Positions 12,105-23,259 of a stretch of 64,000 nucleotides of DNA are shown one piece after another; the stretch's first letter is position 1, and every line of letters starts with the position of its first letter. The notes beneath the pieces are model-generated. The model saw only the letters and a program-made list of their open reading frames with translations. It was not told the DNA's origin and did not search any database. The position numbers were made by a program, and so were the translations under genes. Source of the DNA: Malus domestica (Eukaryota > Streptophyta > Magnoliopsida > Rosales > Rosaceae); contig NC_091675.1 of NCBI RefSeq assembly GCF_042453785.1, positions 33,646,501 through 33,710,500 of the forward strand, written 5' to 3'.

Positions 12105-13030
12105 CTTCAGAGCTCACCAGATTTGAAAGCAGCGAGAGAAGTTGCAGATTATCTTGGGACTCGTCATCATGCGTTTCACTTTACTGTCCAGGTAATTGAT
12201 GAAGGATGCAAGAATAATTCTACTCAGGCTTAAGTTATGTCTGAAATTTAGGAATCAGGTGATCTGTTTAGTATTTCTTTTAAAATTTAGGGATTGAATT
12301 TAAAGATTAATTTGCTATTCCAAAAATTTATTATCTTTGGCATTTAATGATTTTGCATTGCTTGTGATAGCCTTCACACGGTTGGTATATTGATTAAAAA
12401 AACAATATTGTGTTTATACCCATTTTGTTTCTCTGTAAAATCTTCTGTCTTTGTCTAGCTTTTCTTGTACTCATTTCTATACGTTCTTCTATTTTCTACG
12501 TTAATTGATTCTTGAGGAAACTTTGTTCTACATCGGCAATTTGAGGAAAAATCACGGATCTACATTCCCAAGATTCATACAAATAATTCATTTCTTTACT
12601 TTGATGTTTCAGGAAGGCATAGATGCACTTGAGGAAGTTACTTACCATATTGAAACATATGATGTAACGACTATCAGAGCTAGCACTCCCATGTTTCTTA
12701 TGTCTCGAAAAATTAAATCTTTGGGAGTAAAGATGGTTATTTCTGGGGTAAGGTTCAGATGAAATTTTTGGAGGTTACTTGTATTTCCATAAGGCACCAA
12801 ACAAGGAGGGGTTTCACCAAGAAACATGTCAGAAGGTACCCCACGAACTATCTGTTCCCCTAGTTGTTTCTTTTTTGTTTTATTCGCACAAATGGTTATG
12901 TACTTTCAATATTTCAGGGTTCTTTTTCTTCCTTTCTTCTACTTATTGATGGCCATTTTAACATTTGCTTTAGTTTTTTTCCCCTGACTGAACTGTTGTA
13001 ACTACTGGACAGATTAAAGCTCTTCATCTG

Positions 13031-13188
13031 GTGCGATGGCAAGTGCCTTCGCCCATGAGCGGTAGGTCTCGGGTTCGAGACTTGGGAGCAGCCTCTCCAT
13101 AAATGGGGGTAAGGCTAGCCGACATTCACCTCTCCCAGACCCTGCGTAAAGCGGGAGCCTTGTGCACTGGGTACGACCTTTTTATCTG
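13031..13188 (+). mobile_element. SINE inserted in exon 10 of the pseudogene, copy A only
   Basis: 158 bp absent at the matching site of copy B, where exon 10 reads straight through. It begins gtgcgatggcaagtgcc, has a box-B-like gggttcgagactt at about 13071-13083, and ends gggtacgacc followed by a short T-run, like Au-type plant SINEs. The target ATCTG is repeated on both sides (13026-13030 and 13184-13188); a longer TTCATCTG duplication with one mismatch is also possible. The insertion is not a multiple of three and would destroy the exon even if the gene were otherwise open. Confidence 0.92.
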
Positions 13189-14850
13189 TATGACTGTCTG
13201 AGGGCCAGTAAATCAACTTCAGCTTGGGGTGTTGAGGCTCGTGTGCCCTTTTTGGATAAAGAATTCATCAATATTGCCATGAACATTGATCCAGAATGGA
13301 AAATGGTATAGCACATATACCGTTGGTATTTCCCTCTATTTCTCAGTTTTGTATGAAGCAGCTCATATAAAATATAATTCCAAGTTTACTACTGTCATTT
13401 GGCATACAGTGGCTCCCATCCATAACACAAATTAAGAAATGGCTCAGTCTCATTGTCCTCTAAATACTTGCACTTATAACTGCAGATCAGGCCTGGGAGA
13501 ATTGAGAAGTGGGTCTTACGCAATGCATTTGACAATGATCAGAAGCCATATTTGCCAAAGGTCTGTTACTTTGCATTTTTGTGCCAGTAATCATGTTATA
13601 CATGATTATTATTGTACTTGTTTTATTGTTGTCAGTAAGGTGTCTTGTATTCAAATTTCATACGTTGTTGAGAACCCAGCCTCTCACAGTCCGCACTTGA
13701 ATATTTTTTTTGTTATATATATACATACTTTGTTTCAAAACCAGCTGGGCTCTCAACAAATATGGTCATTCGACCAGCCACTCACTCCGCTGTGTGGAGG
13801 TGCCCTATTTGTGCAATATATAGCTAACTTGTTTGTACCTTGTGTTTGTTGGGTTATAGCACATATTGTACAGGCAGAAGGAACAGTTCAGTGATGGTGT
13901 TGGTTACAGTTGGATTGATGGCTTGACAGATCATGCAAACAGTCAAGTAAGCATCACCTTAACTTAAAGTGAGATTTTTTATGGAAATATTCGTTGTCTG
14001 TGTTGTCTGCCACTTTCCAGGTTATTAATTTGGACTGTTGATTAGGCATGTCCTTTTTGAATTTGTGGTCCAAATTGAGAGTTTGGCGGTAGAATATGTC
14101 ATTGCAATTCAATTTAGAGTTCTATCTGTACTTTGTTCCAAAACCACCGTCAGAATACATTAGAGATGCTTCTTCTTTATCTGCATATAATTAATTAGTT
14201 ATCTTTGGTTTCTTATAACTGGACAGGTAACAGATTCAATGCTGATCAGTGCTAGCTTCATTTACCCTGAAAACACTCCTACCACAAAAGAAGCATACTA
14301 TTACCGGACAATATTTGAGAAGTTCTTTCCAAAGGTGAGATACAAATTCTATGAATAGCTAAGGAAGGCTGGCCACATGAAAGAGATTTTATTCCCTTGC
14401 CTTGTCATTATATCTTGCTTCATTTTTTTTGTTCATCACGATGGAGTTGGTGAAAGATTTCTGTGCACGCTGTATTCTTGTACTAAGCAGGCAAATAGTA
14501 TCTAATGAAATTACGACAGGCATGCTATTTCTTTGCTCTCATGTTTAATAGTGCACGATGAAAAATGGATAAGGGTTGGTTTAATTGAGTGTGTTCAATC
14601 TGCTATTTCTTAACAGAATGCTGCCAGATCAACAGTTCCGGGTGGTCCAAGTGTGGCATGCAGTACAGCAAAAGCTGTGGAATGGGATGCAGAATGGTTG
14701 AAAAATCCTGATCCATCTGGTCGGGCTGCACTTGGTAATCATGCAGCTGCGTACGAGGAAGCAGCAGGGAATGCAAGTAATGGAAATGTTCTCAGTGGCT
14801 CTCAAAAAGTACAAGAAGGGATTGTAGCGAAAGCTGCCGCCGTTGTTTGA

Positions 14851-15687
14851 ATTCAACTCAATTTCAAAATGATGGGTTCAGGTCTTAGTTGCAGTGGGGT
14901 TATACTTTTTATAGGTTGCTAATTAACTAGTTAGCATTGGTTTCTTTTCCTACATGTGGATCAGTTCAAAATTTCTAGGATGAGACTGGACTTGTAATTA
15001 TGTGTATGGTTCTACATGTCTATTCAAAGTCGGATAACAGAAAAATTTCACATGGAGAAGTGCTTGATGATTGTTTTGGAGTGCCAATAACAGCCCTCTA
15101 ATTAAAGGGGAAAGCTTGGCACCTTAAGATTGAGGAGTTACAATCATGCCCAACAGTCGGTTTCGGTCATAAGCTGATGAGTATCACTGGACTTTTGAGC
15201 CTGGTTTTGAGACGGTCTGTATGGGAAGTGAGGCTCTGCCACTGCAGGATCAACAAACCCTACCAACAAAATGTAGCACAAAGTTTAAGCAAATACCAAA
15301 TAGATGTGCAAGAGATTACATTCGTTCAACATGGTCTACTTACACCTACTACTTCGTCGGAACGCATCCTTTACTCTCATAATACTATGCCATAATTTCC
15401 AAACCATACATAGGTGTGAAATATACACTCTCAACACATTTAACCAGATTACGGTTTTTAATTTCTCCCTCGCAGATTTCCTCTATACATGTATACATAC
15501 ATACATATACCAAATATGGCCTAGAGACGTCAGGGTAGTTAAAAACGTCTAATTTTACTTTACTTTATAATTTAATTTATATACAGGCAAAGAATATGCA
15601 TAAAGATAATAACACTATGATTAAAAATTGGAATGAACAAAGATGAAGTAAAGGATAATTAATAACTGCAATTAGAAAAGATAAGAT
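14851..15687. other. 3' flank of the asparagine synthetase pseudogene, copy A
   Basis: No coding feature supported. The first few hundred bases probably derive from the pseudogene 3' UTR. Short open stretches differ between copies A and B by indels that do not respect frame, which argues against coding. Confidence 0.5.
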
Positions 15688-16140
15688 ATGGTAAAGCCGA
15701 ATTTTGATGGATTGGTGTCCAAGGACAAGGCTGCTGCGACTTTTGTTCTCAGAAATTGTGACGGTCATGGTGTGAGAGCGGGTGTTTTAACCTTGATGGG
15801 GCCACTATTACTTTCGCCGAAGTTATGGGCTTAAAAGAAGGCCTCAAGTTTGCTTGGTACAAGGGTTTCCAATGGGTGGTTGTGGAGGGGGACTCCAAAA
15901 TTTTTATGGAAGCAATGAAAGGAAGTTGGGAGGTCCCCTGAAAAGATCAAAACGTTAATCGAGGATGCACGTGGTAGTGCTTGCTCCTTTAGGCAGCTCG
16001 ATTGGAATTATATTTACCGTGAGGCTAACTTTGTCTCTGATGCCTTAGCCCACATTGGTCTTTCTCTAGAATCTCCACATGTTTGGGGTCACTACTTACC
16101 TACTAGTGCCCTTCTTGCTTTTAACTTTGATTTATTGAAA
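15688..16140 (+). pseudogene. Retroelement-type RNase H domain fragment, copy A
   Basis: Conceptual translation gives a plant non-LTR-type RNase H domain in pieces: KPNFDG near the start, then LKEGLKFAWYKGF, VVVEGDSK and YREANFVSDALAHIG, matching the acidic catalytic order of RNase H. The frame is broken near 15785 (after RAG) and near 15937 (an extra C in gaggtcccctgaaaag). No reverse transcriptase lies nearby, so it is an isolated relic. Function is not expected. Confidence 0.75.
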
Positions 16141-16638
16141 ACGGTTGTACTCGTGGTTTTTTGCTTTAATGCCTATTATTTTATGGATCCCCAAAAAAAA
16201 AAGGATAAAGATAAAGCAAACTCGCATTTATTTTTTGATGTTCAAATTTAGAGGGAAGCACTTTAGAGATAGCACTCAAAAGGAAAGCACCAAAGATAAT
16301 ATTTTACCAAGTGAAATTTTTTATGTACACACAACTAAGCCAAGAAGCCCTATAAATAGAAAACCAAAAGCAAATTGGAAGTCCACGTGTCGTAAAAACA
16401 GATAGGCACCATAAAGCAGCTTTGCACATTGGGCGGCATCTTCACTTTATGGAGTGGATTTGACTTAACTTCACGAGGTTGAACAGAAACATTCTTGAAA
16501 AAGAAGCACATTGACAAAAACTACAGGAACCAAGGACAATTATTCAAGGAAAGAATAATTGTCGGCATTTAGATATCAGACAACACATTTTCTTATCTTT
16601 ATCACTTTATCTTTTATCAGAGAAAAGCATTTCATGTT
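16141..16638. other. Non-coding stretch, copy A
   Basis: AT-rich sequence with no recognisable gene. Copy B differs here by several small indels, including a few bases near the A-run at 34530 and an insertion near 34607, consistent with no coding constraint. Confidence 0.45.
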
Positions 16639-16926
16639 TTATTTCTTTGAACGAATAGGAGGACAGATCCCATAATAGTCATTTTTGTTATCATCTCCGA
16701 AGTTTTCATCCATGTGATGCTGGGATGACGCAACTTCTGACTCAATATCCTCATCATCTAAGCCGTCCAGTTCAAGAATTTTCAAAACTTCTTCTTTCAA
16801 ATTCTTTTTTTTTTTTAACAGAAAGGGCTGGACTCGATTAAAGACAGGTTTTTCAGTCTTTTTGAATGGATCAAGGGCAGAGCAAGGTAACTCAGCAACA
16901 AGCTGCCTATCAGATAGGATTCTTCA
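16639..16926 (-). pseudogene. Unrecognised acidic C-terminal coding fragment, copy A
   Basis: The minus strand has an open stretch of about 95 codons with no start. It contains LVAELPCSALDPFKKTEKPV, a run of lysines encoded by a 12-A homopolymer, then LKEEVLKILELDGLDDEDIE, and ends NDYYGICPPIRSKK-stop (stop at 16639-16641). Composition and the natural-looking C-terminus suggest a real protein end rather than chance. An adjacent coding-like patch (YVQPTPRLVTLMEGRTSPQK) lies further upstream on the same strand, next to the duplication border. In copy B the homopolymer is 13 A, which breaks the frame. I do not recognise the family; probably the relic of a gene cut by earlier rearrangement. Confidence 0.5.
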
Positions 16927-17114
16927 GGCTTTGAAAGCTGATGACTTTAAATGATCAAGATGAAATTTACACGCAAGAGCCATAGATCCTTCATTGCTTC
17001 TTATGCCAATGATAATGATATTATACACTAATTTTGGGATCATATAAATCTTTCTGTGGGGATGTTCGTCCTTCCATGAGTGTCACAAGTCGAGGTGTAG
17101 GCTGAACATAAGTA

Positions 17115-17869
17115 AACCCCAGTATGCACCACTTTCCTTAACGTAAAATAATTACTGACACAGATTTAATCCTATGATATAAAAAAATACAAAGTTTTTG
17201 CACACAAATAGAATTAGACCCAACTCGGGAGCAACTTAATATTGGAACAACTGGGATAAAACAGGCCGACTAATAATTGTGTTTTGAACAGGGACTATAT
17301 AGTTTCTATGGTTACAACTTACAAATCAGACTCAAGTATACAGCAAAGGAGAGCCAGCAAAACAAAACACAACACCAAGAAAGAAACAAAGAGGAAAACA
17401 GATGTTATGCAGACGGATATCTAAACAATAACAACTGACCAGAGAGGAGCAGCATGACCATCCAAAAAAAATTTTTATCTGCCTTCAAAACTAAACCAAT
17501 GGTTTGGTGGTTTTGGGTATTGCATGTGTGTGTTGCTAAGCAATTAAAGAAACTCCAGGTATGTTTGGATGAGGGATTTAAGTTAAATTAGTTAGAAACG
17601 CACTACAAAAGTTTTGGTGGAGGCATTTGAATGGACAGATACAATGCATTTAAACGCCTTTGTAAATGACTACTTGAAATTGTTTATGCATTGTAATGAT
17701 CATCTACTGCATTTAAAATCCCTCCACCCAATGCTTTGGGCTTCATTTGTAATCAATTTATCCTAAATTCCCTTGGTAGTTGCAAATTCCTCATCCGTCT
17801 ATAGCCCCAAAGGAGTCAAACAAATATTCAAAACTCAAGGAAAATGTCAAATATCATAATGGTCATTAC
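17115..17869. other. Start of copy B unit: truncated intron 4 of the transporter
   Basis: This lies between the duplication junction and the donor of transporter exon 4. I find no exon 5 on the minus strand here. A MITE-like stretch with weak inverted ends (ggatgagggattt near 17570 against the complement of aaattcctcatcc near 17790) is visible. The rest is AT-rich intron. Confidence 0.55.
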
Positions 17870-19074
17870 CCAAGTCGTCAAAGTCCATCCATAAAAATAG
17901 CCATGTTTTCTGATAGCTTCTCCATCTGGAGACTTAGAGGTACTAGCCAACAAGCATAAACTTCCCACAATAGACATCTCTATGGTCATCAAATACGATG
18001 AGTGTTTCTTAACCTGGAATATAAGAGCAGCAAAGTTAAATTGACCGGACTAGGGAATAGCATCTTCAAACTACAAAAACCGAAACGTTTTGCTTACCTG
18101 GGAAGCCCATTGACACAAAGAGGACGCCAAACCTGAGAGCACAGAGGCCACCAAAACGGGAATAATCCCACTAAACAATATCTGGTCAGAACTGCCGCTA
18201 CTAGTCCCTTTTTTGGAGCCTTCCCCAAAACTTAAAAGGACAGCTGCCATAATCAACAAGAAGAGCGCCCCAATCTGTTGAATCGATTGCTTCTGCCTAC
18301 ACACAACACATTTGCACTCAAAGATCAATCTAATGGGTAATCTCGGACACCTCAGAACTCTCCGAATCATCTCACATTACGTTAATCCATCAAGTAGAAA
18401 CCAAAAACCAATACATTGCAGGCCCATTGCAGGCTCAAACCACACCAAAACCAGTCTAATGGGTACCATACCATCAATATTCAAATGCCTTAGAGCTCTT
18501 TAAAAACTACCATAGCTACTTAACCCGACATGAACATTTCGGAGTTTACAATGTGTTCATCCCACATACCTCAAAATCAAATACGTAAAGAGGGCAGTGA
18601 AAATGATTTTAGTCTGGTTGAGCATTGAGAAGGTGAGGGAATCAAGGTTCTTGTAAGAAATCTGCAGCAAACTATTCTGCAATGCGTATATGGCGGCAGG
18701 GAGCCCCGAGGCGGTCAACGCACCAACCAAAGTCCACTCTCTGTACACCTTCTTCAAGCTACCGTCTCTGGCCATGAAAATTAGGGCACAGATAACCTTG
18801 GCTATCTCGCACGTCAGAACCGACGACGTTACGATCACTTCCCTACTGCGAGAAGAAATTGCAGACGAAACGTACAAGTTTCAGAGAATCAATGGATGAT
18901 TTGGGGTGAAAATGTTAGGGATCGAGGAAGGGGGTGGGAGTACCTGGTGAAGCGTTTCGAGATGAGGGGCTGAACTCCGTATTGGAGTGTGAGTAGGAGG
19001 GAAAAGAGCCAGACCCTTGAGTTCATTTGCTCAGAGTTCGGCGGCGCCGGAGTTTTTTTCTTGGCGGCCGCCAT
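17870..19074 (-). pseudogene. ROCK1: Nucleotide-sugar transporter (ROCK1-like), copy B, lacking its 3' exon(s)
   Basis: Four exons join in frame: 18944-19074, 18570-18845, 18296-18098 and 18013-17870, giving 250 codons with clean GT-AG borders and no internal stop. Features are a charged N-terminus, then multiple membrane segments such as WLFSLLLTLQYGVQPLI, VICALIFM, IIFTALFTYLILR and ALFLLIMAAVLLSF. Motifs include REVIVTSSVLTCEIAKV and HGYFYGWTLTTW. Family members run to about 320-330 residues, so roughly the last 70-80 residues are missing. No further exon is found before the duplication junction at 17115, 755 bases on. The gene therefore appears cut by the breakpoint. Its promoter and first four exons are intact, so a truncated or readthrough transcript is possible. 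Confidence 0.85.
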
Positions 19075-19277
19075 TTTTGGCGGCGACCTTGAGAGAGAGA
19101 CCGTTGGAGATTATTCCTGTAATTTGCTTGACGTTATTTTTTTCCGTATATTTCTGTTCAGAATCGTCCTTTGCTTCTACTTTGGAAAGACTCGGGGGCT
19201 GGGGCGGTCCCGACTTATAGTAAAATGGCGTCGTTTGGATACAGGGTTTTTTTTTATCTTTTTTTTTTTTTTTTTTG

Positions 19278-19422
19278 AGTAGATTAATATTTTTACACTA
19301 AACGAAACGGGAGTTCAGAAAAGTCACACAATGGTTAGTTTAATTTGCTATCGAATTCGTCATCTACGAGATTCGAATATAAAATCTTTCACTTCCAAGT
19401 GAATACCGTAATACTGAGTGGC
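19278..19422 (-). repeat. SINE-like repeat, minus orientation, copy B
   Basis: Counterpart of 684-828 with the same minus-strand order of ttcgaatctcg, attcgata and tgtaaaaat. It predates the segmental duplication. Confidence 0.55.
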
Positions 19423-19474
19423 TATAGAATTCTATCTCGCTTAACATTTTTACAAGGATACTAACCTTTAGGGA

Positions 19475-19823
19475 ACGGTGACTAAAAATAAGTATTTTTT
19501 AAGGAAAAAAAAATCAAGCCAAGTGGTCCTTTACTACAGTAATGAAAAGGTGTTGAGCTTTTATATGACGGCGTGAGTTCAAAATCCGCTAGTGGCTCAT
19601 CTAACATCTAATATAACAAAATCTATTATTTGACAGAAAAAAAAAATTAACGGTGACTAAAAATAAGTATTTTTTAAGGAAAAAAAAATCAAGCCAAGTG
19701 GTCCTTTACTACAGTAATGAAAAGGTGTTGAGCTTTTATATGACGGCGTGGGTTCAAAATCCGCTAGTGGCTCATCTAACATCTAATATAACAAAATCTA
19801 TTATTTGACAGAAAAAAAAAATT
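19475..19823. repeat. 175-bp tandem duplication, copy B
   Basis: Counterpart of 881-1230 with two units starting acggtgactaaaaataagta. One A-run is a base shorter than in copy A, which accounts for the offset change from 18594 to 18593. Confidence 0.85.
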
Positions 19824-19856
19824 ATGGATATAATAAAGAGGTAAAAAGTTTTTATA

Positions 19857-20005
19857 TACTACAGTCTTGTGATATTCATCTTCAATTGGAAGTAAGAGGT
19901 CCTAAATTTGAATCTCGTGAATGACAAATTCGATACCAAATTAGGCTGCACATTGTATGACTTAGCCGAACTCCCCCTCCTTATTGTAAAAATATCGTTG
20001 TACTA
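19857..20005 (+). repeat. SINE-like repeat, copy B (first plus-strand unit)
   Basis: Counterpart of 1264-1412, essentially identical. Confidence 0.65.
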
Positions 20006-20619
20006 AAAAAAAAAACAATCTGATTCAAGAGTATTTGGTAAACAACTTTTATATAATCAATATCATTCCTACTCTGATTCTAGACAGTATAGTAAACAAC
20101 TTCCATAAGAATTCGATTTTGATTTCTGCTCGATCTAATTTATCCTCAATTCAATTCCTCTCAATAGTAATATGAATTAGTAAATGTGTCATTAATTCAT
20201 CTCAAACCCAAATATTGATCATAGTCATAACCCTAAACAATGTTTATAACCCTTCTTTGGCTAACAAACATTTCTTTGTGAACAGAAATATCACTAAATC
20301 GTAGCCCTAAGTGACACATATGCATTTTAATATTAGTTTTTAGTCTTTAAGCTAGGTGAAACAATATATAGAGTGTCAATATTACAAGTTTACAATTGTG
20401 TTGCTATTACAAAGGATATTTTACAATAATTTATACTAAGGGAAGAGAGTTGACAAAGAATGGCCTAACCATCAAAACACTAAACCACATTGTTCTTAAA
20501 TTTGTTCCAATATTTTATAGGAGGACCAAGTTTGTAACCACGTGAACAGAAAAAAGATTCATGTACACCAAACCAAAATTCTAGAATCTATGAGTTAAAA
20601 CCAGTCACAAAGTCACTCA

Positions 20620-20770
20620 GTACTATGGTTTGGTGGTATTTCTCTTCGCTTAGAAGTGAGGGATCTTATGTTCGAATCTCGTGGATCACAAATTCGATAC
20701 CAAATTAGGGTGCCCATTATATGACTTAGCCGAACTCCCCCTCTCTCTAGTATAAAAATTTCGATGTACT
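20620..20770 (+). repeat. SINE-like repeat, copy B (second plus-strand unit)
   Basis: Counterpart of 2027-2177, with the box-B-like gttcgaatctc and an A-rich tail. Confidence 0.65.
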
Positions 20771-23259
20771 CAAAAAAATAAAAAAGACAATCTCAAAAGT
20801 GAGACTCTATGAGGTGGCAGGGAGCCCATGTAGAGTTTCACTTTCAGAAAATCTCCATAGCATCTCTTGTTAGAGGAATGTGAAATTGGTACCAGGTGGA
20901 ATAACCTGCAATTTAAAATCTATATACGTGTTTGTCTGACTAGTCAGCAACACTTATCGACTAAGATCAAATATGTTAGTTTACTCACAGCGGAAGCAGT
21001 CAATTCAAGGCTCAGTTTACTGAAGTGTTCCTAGTTAACTAAGATCCAGTTCAATGTACATTTTAACTCTGACAATCTTAGTTGCATGGACTTATTTGTT
21101 TGCCAATAATGATAAACATATATCACAAGCAAAGCGTAAGACAAGTAAACTTGAAAAGCAATATATTGCACGTGATGTTTTTGGCGAAAGCAGTCATTCA
21201 GACCGTTATTGTCACTGTACTCTCTCTCTCTCTAGCATTGCGTTGTTGGTATTAGTATTTCGTTGCATTACGTTGAGCTTATTGGTGATTGATGGGGAGT
21301 TTTCGATTGAATGAAGATTAGTTTGTAAACTTTTTATTGGGCAAAAGTTGAAATTTTTAATTTGGTTCGTTGGAGTGAAACTAGAAGCTGGAATTTTTAT
21401 TGTTGGGTTATCACATATCGATTGGAAGTTATTGAAATGTAACTCATTAAATGCATACCCGTAGACGTCTCACATACTATGAAAGAATGTATTATTTTAG
21501 AAACACCATAGGACTTGAAAGGTGGTGAACTATGCATGAGCAGGGTGGAGCCAGAGGAAACTTTGGTGGAGGCCCTGTAGGGATACTGACGTCCAAATCA
21601 TTTGTCTGGAGAATTTTTCCTTTTCCTACAAATTCTCATTCTATTCCATGGCCAAAGATAAAGTTAGTAGGATTGTCATCAGTTGCACAAAAGTGTTCCC
21701 TACTGTTCTCTTCCCACACCCCCTTTCATGATACTCCTGGTAATTTGTGTAGTGAAATAAAGGATTGCATGTTCTCGTCACAACCCTGTAATTTTGAACT
21801 TCGATTGATCTTGAATTGGCTGCAACCATATCCAGTTCAGATTTTTTGTAGTTTTTTATGTTGGATTATTTTGTTTTCCTCTTTTTTACCTTTTATCCAA
21901 CTACATTGATTTAAACTTCTGCTTGATTGTTGGAGCTGTGTGTTTAGGTCAATGGTGAGATATATAACCATAAGCAATTGAGAGAAAATCTGAAGTCGCA
22001 TCAGTTCCGAACTGGCAGTGACTGTGAAGTGATTGCACATCTTGTAAGTAAATGAGCATTGCTTTGAGATCTGGTAATCTGTGATTAAATTACTTTCTTT
22101 AAATTGGAATAACAAAAATGGTTCTCTCTTGCATTAATTATTGTAAATTATTTTCGTATTTTATCATGAATGTTTATCTTTGGCAGTATGAAGAACATGG
22201 AGAGGAGTTTGTAGACATGTTGGACGGCATGTTTTCCTTTGTCCTCCTTGACACAAGAGACCAAAGTTTTATCGCAGCTCGAGATGCAATTGGTATCACC
22301 CCCACTTTATATGGGCTGGGGTCTTGATGGTATGTACCGTGTCATTTACTTAAAAGAAAAGAAGAAACTATTTTGTTCTAGACCCTTCTAACCAAAACAA
22401 GAAAATATATATTATTTGCTAGACTGCTGCTTTATTTTATTATTTTACTGTTAAGAGGTATTTGTAATCACCGTCCAGATTTGAGCCTTATTTATACACA
22501 TATAACCTACAATCGTTATCATTTTTAAGCTTTGATTATCTCTCAGACACACTCACATTTAACGAGTTCATATTTATTTGCAGGATCAATTTGGTTTGCT
22601 TCAGAAATGAAAGCTTTAAGTGATGATTGCGAAAGATTCATATCTTTTCCTCCTGGGCATATTTACTCTAGCAAGCAAGGTATGTATATGTTGAGCTCTT
22701 ATTAGTAGCAATGACTTGTGTTGGTGAATCATAGGAGATCTGCGCATACAACCCTCTTATAATGTCCTCGTCCTATTTAAGAAAAAAGTAGAAGAAATAA
22801 TCCTATTATACTTAAGGATGCAAAGACATTTTGCACATACTTGGAGGGGTAGGACATGTTTTTTTATCTTATTACCTTAAAAAGTTAAGAACTTGTGAAC
22901 TGAGTGTTGTCTTTTTAGATTCGTAGAACATGCATGTAAATTGTTGACCAAAACAAAATATGCATGTAAAATTCTCAAGTTGTGTGCCTTTTAGATTTTG
23001 CATGCACTATATTATTTATTTATCCACTATGTGTTTGCAGGAGAACTTAGAAGGTGGTACAATCCACCCTGGTTTCTGGAACAGACACCATCGGCTTTTG
23101 AGAAGGTATGCAATGAACTACTTTACATTGTGTTTTCTTTATTATAATTGATGAGTTAGTGGCAATATTTGCAAAGAATCAAACTCCATTTTTGCATTTT
23201 TTTTTTGTTTTTGCTTTTGTTTTTGTTTTTGTTTTGAGAATTATGTTACTTGGACAAAT

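Larger units (their letters stand above)
3355..14850 (+). pseudogene. Asparagine synthetase (glutamine-hydrolysing) pseudogene, copy A
   Basis: Family exons 3-14 are recognisable at 3355-3450, 3594-3736, 3991-4086, 4448-4512, 11191-11352, 12111-12191, 12613-12835, 13013-13305, 13486-13560, 13860-13946, 14227-14334 and 14617-14850, all with GT-AG borders. The enzyme normally makes asparagine from aspartate, ATP and glutamine in the cytosol. The PP-loop [17 protein letters not shown] is intact in exon 7. The two 5' exons with the catalytic Cys of the glutaminase domain are absent. An extra A at 3711 after GITP and an extra T at 12749 inside the SGEGSDE motif shift the frame. A 158-bp SINE splits exon 10, and exon 11 lacks two residues of the usual RPDLGRIEKW. 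A copia element sits in the intron after exon 6. Not expected to make active enzyme. Confidence 0.93.
1..17114. repeat. Tandem segmental duplication, copy A (left edge outside window)
   Basis: The sequence from base 1 reappears from base 18595 with only scattered substitutions and small indels. The offset between copies is 18594, then 18593 (from about 1200 to 11490), 18478 (from about 12110) and 18320 (from about 13190). The jumps are a 21-bp difference and a 94-bp repeat in intron 7, and a 158-bp SINE, all extra in copy A. Similarity ends at the shared string ataagta at 17114. Base 1 lies inside the unit, so about 1.48 kb of copy A should lie left of the window. Confidence 0.95.
19075..21947. 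other. Intergenic stretch, copy B (same content as 481-3354)
   Basis: Near-identical to copy A, with a T tract, SINE-like repeats and the 175-bp tandem pair. No supported gene and no asparagine synthetase exons 1-2. Confidence 0.6.

Noticed and set aside
13439-13894. 151-codon plus-strand frame (and 31759-32214)
   Set aside because: It covers exons 11-12 and the intron between them in another frame, and the real exons are well supported by family matches.
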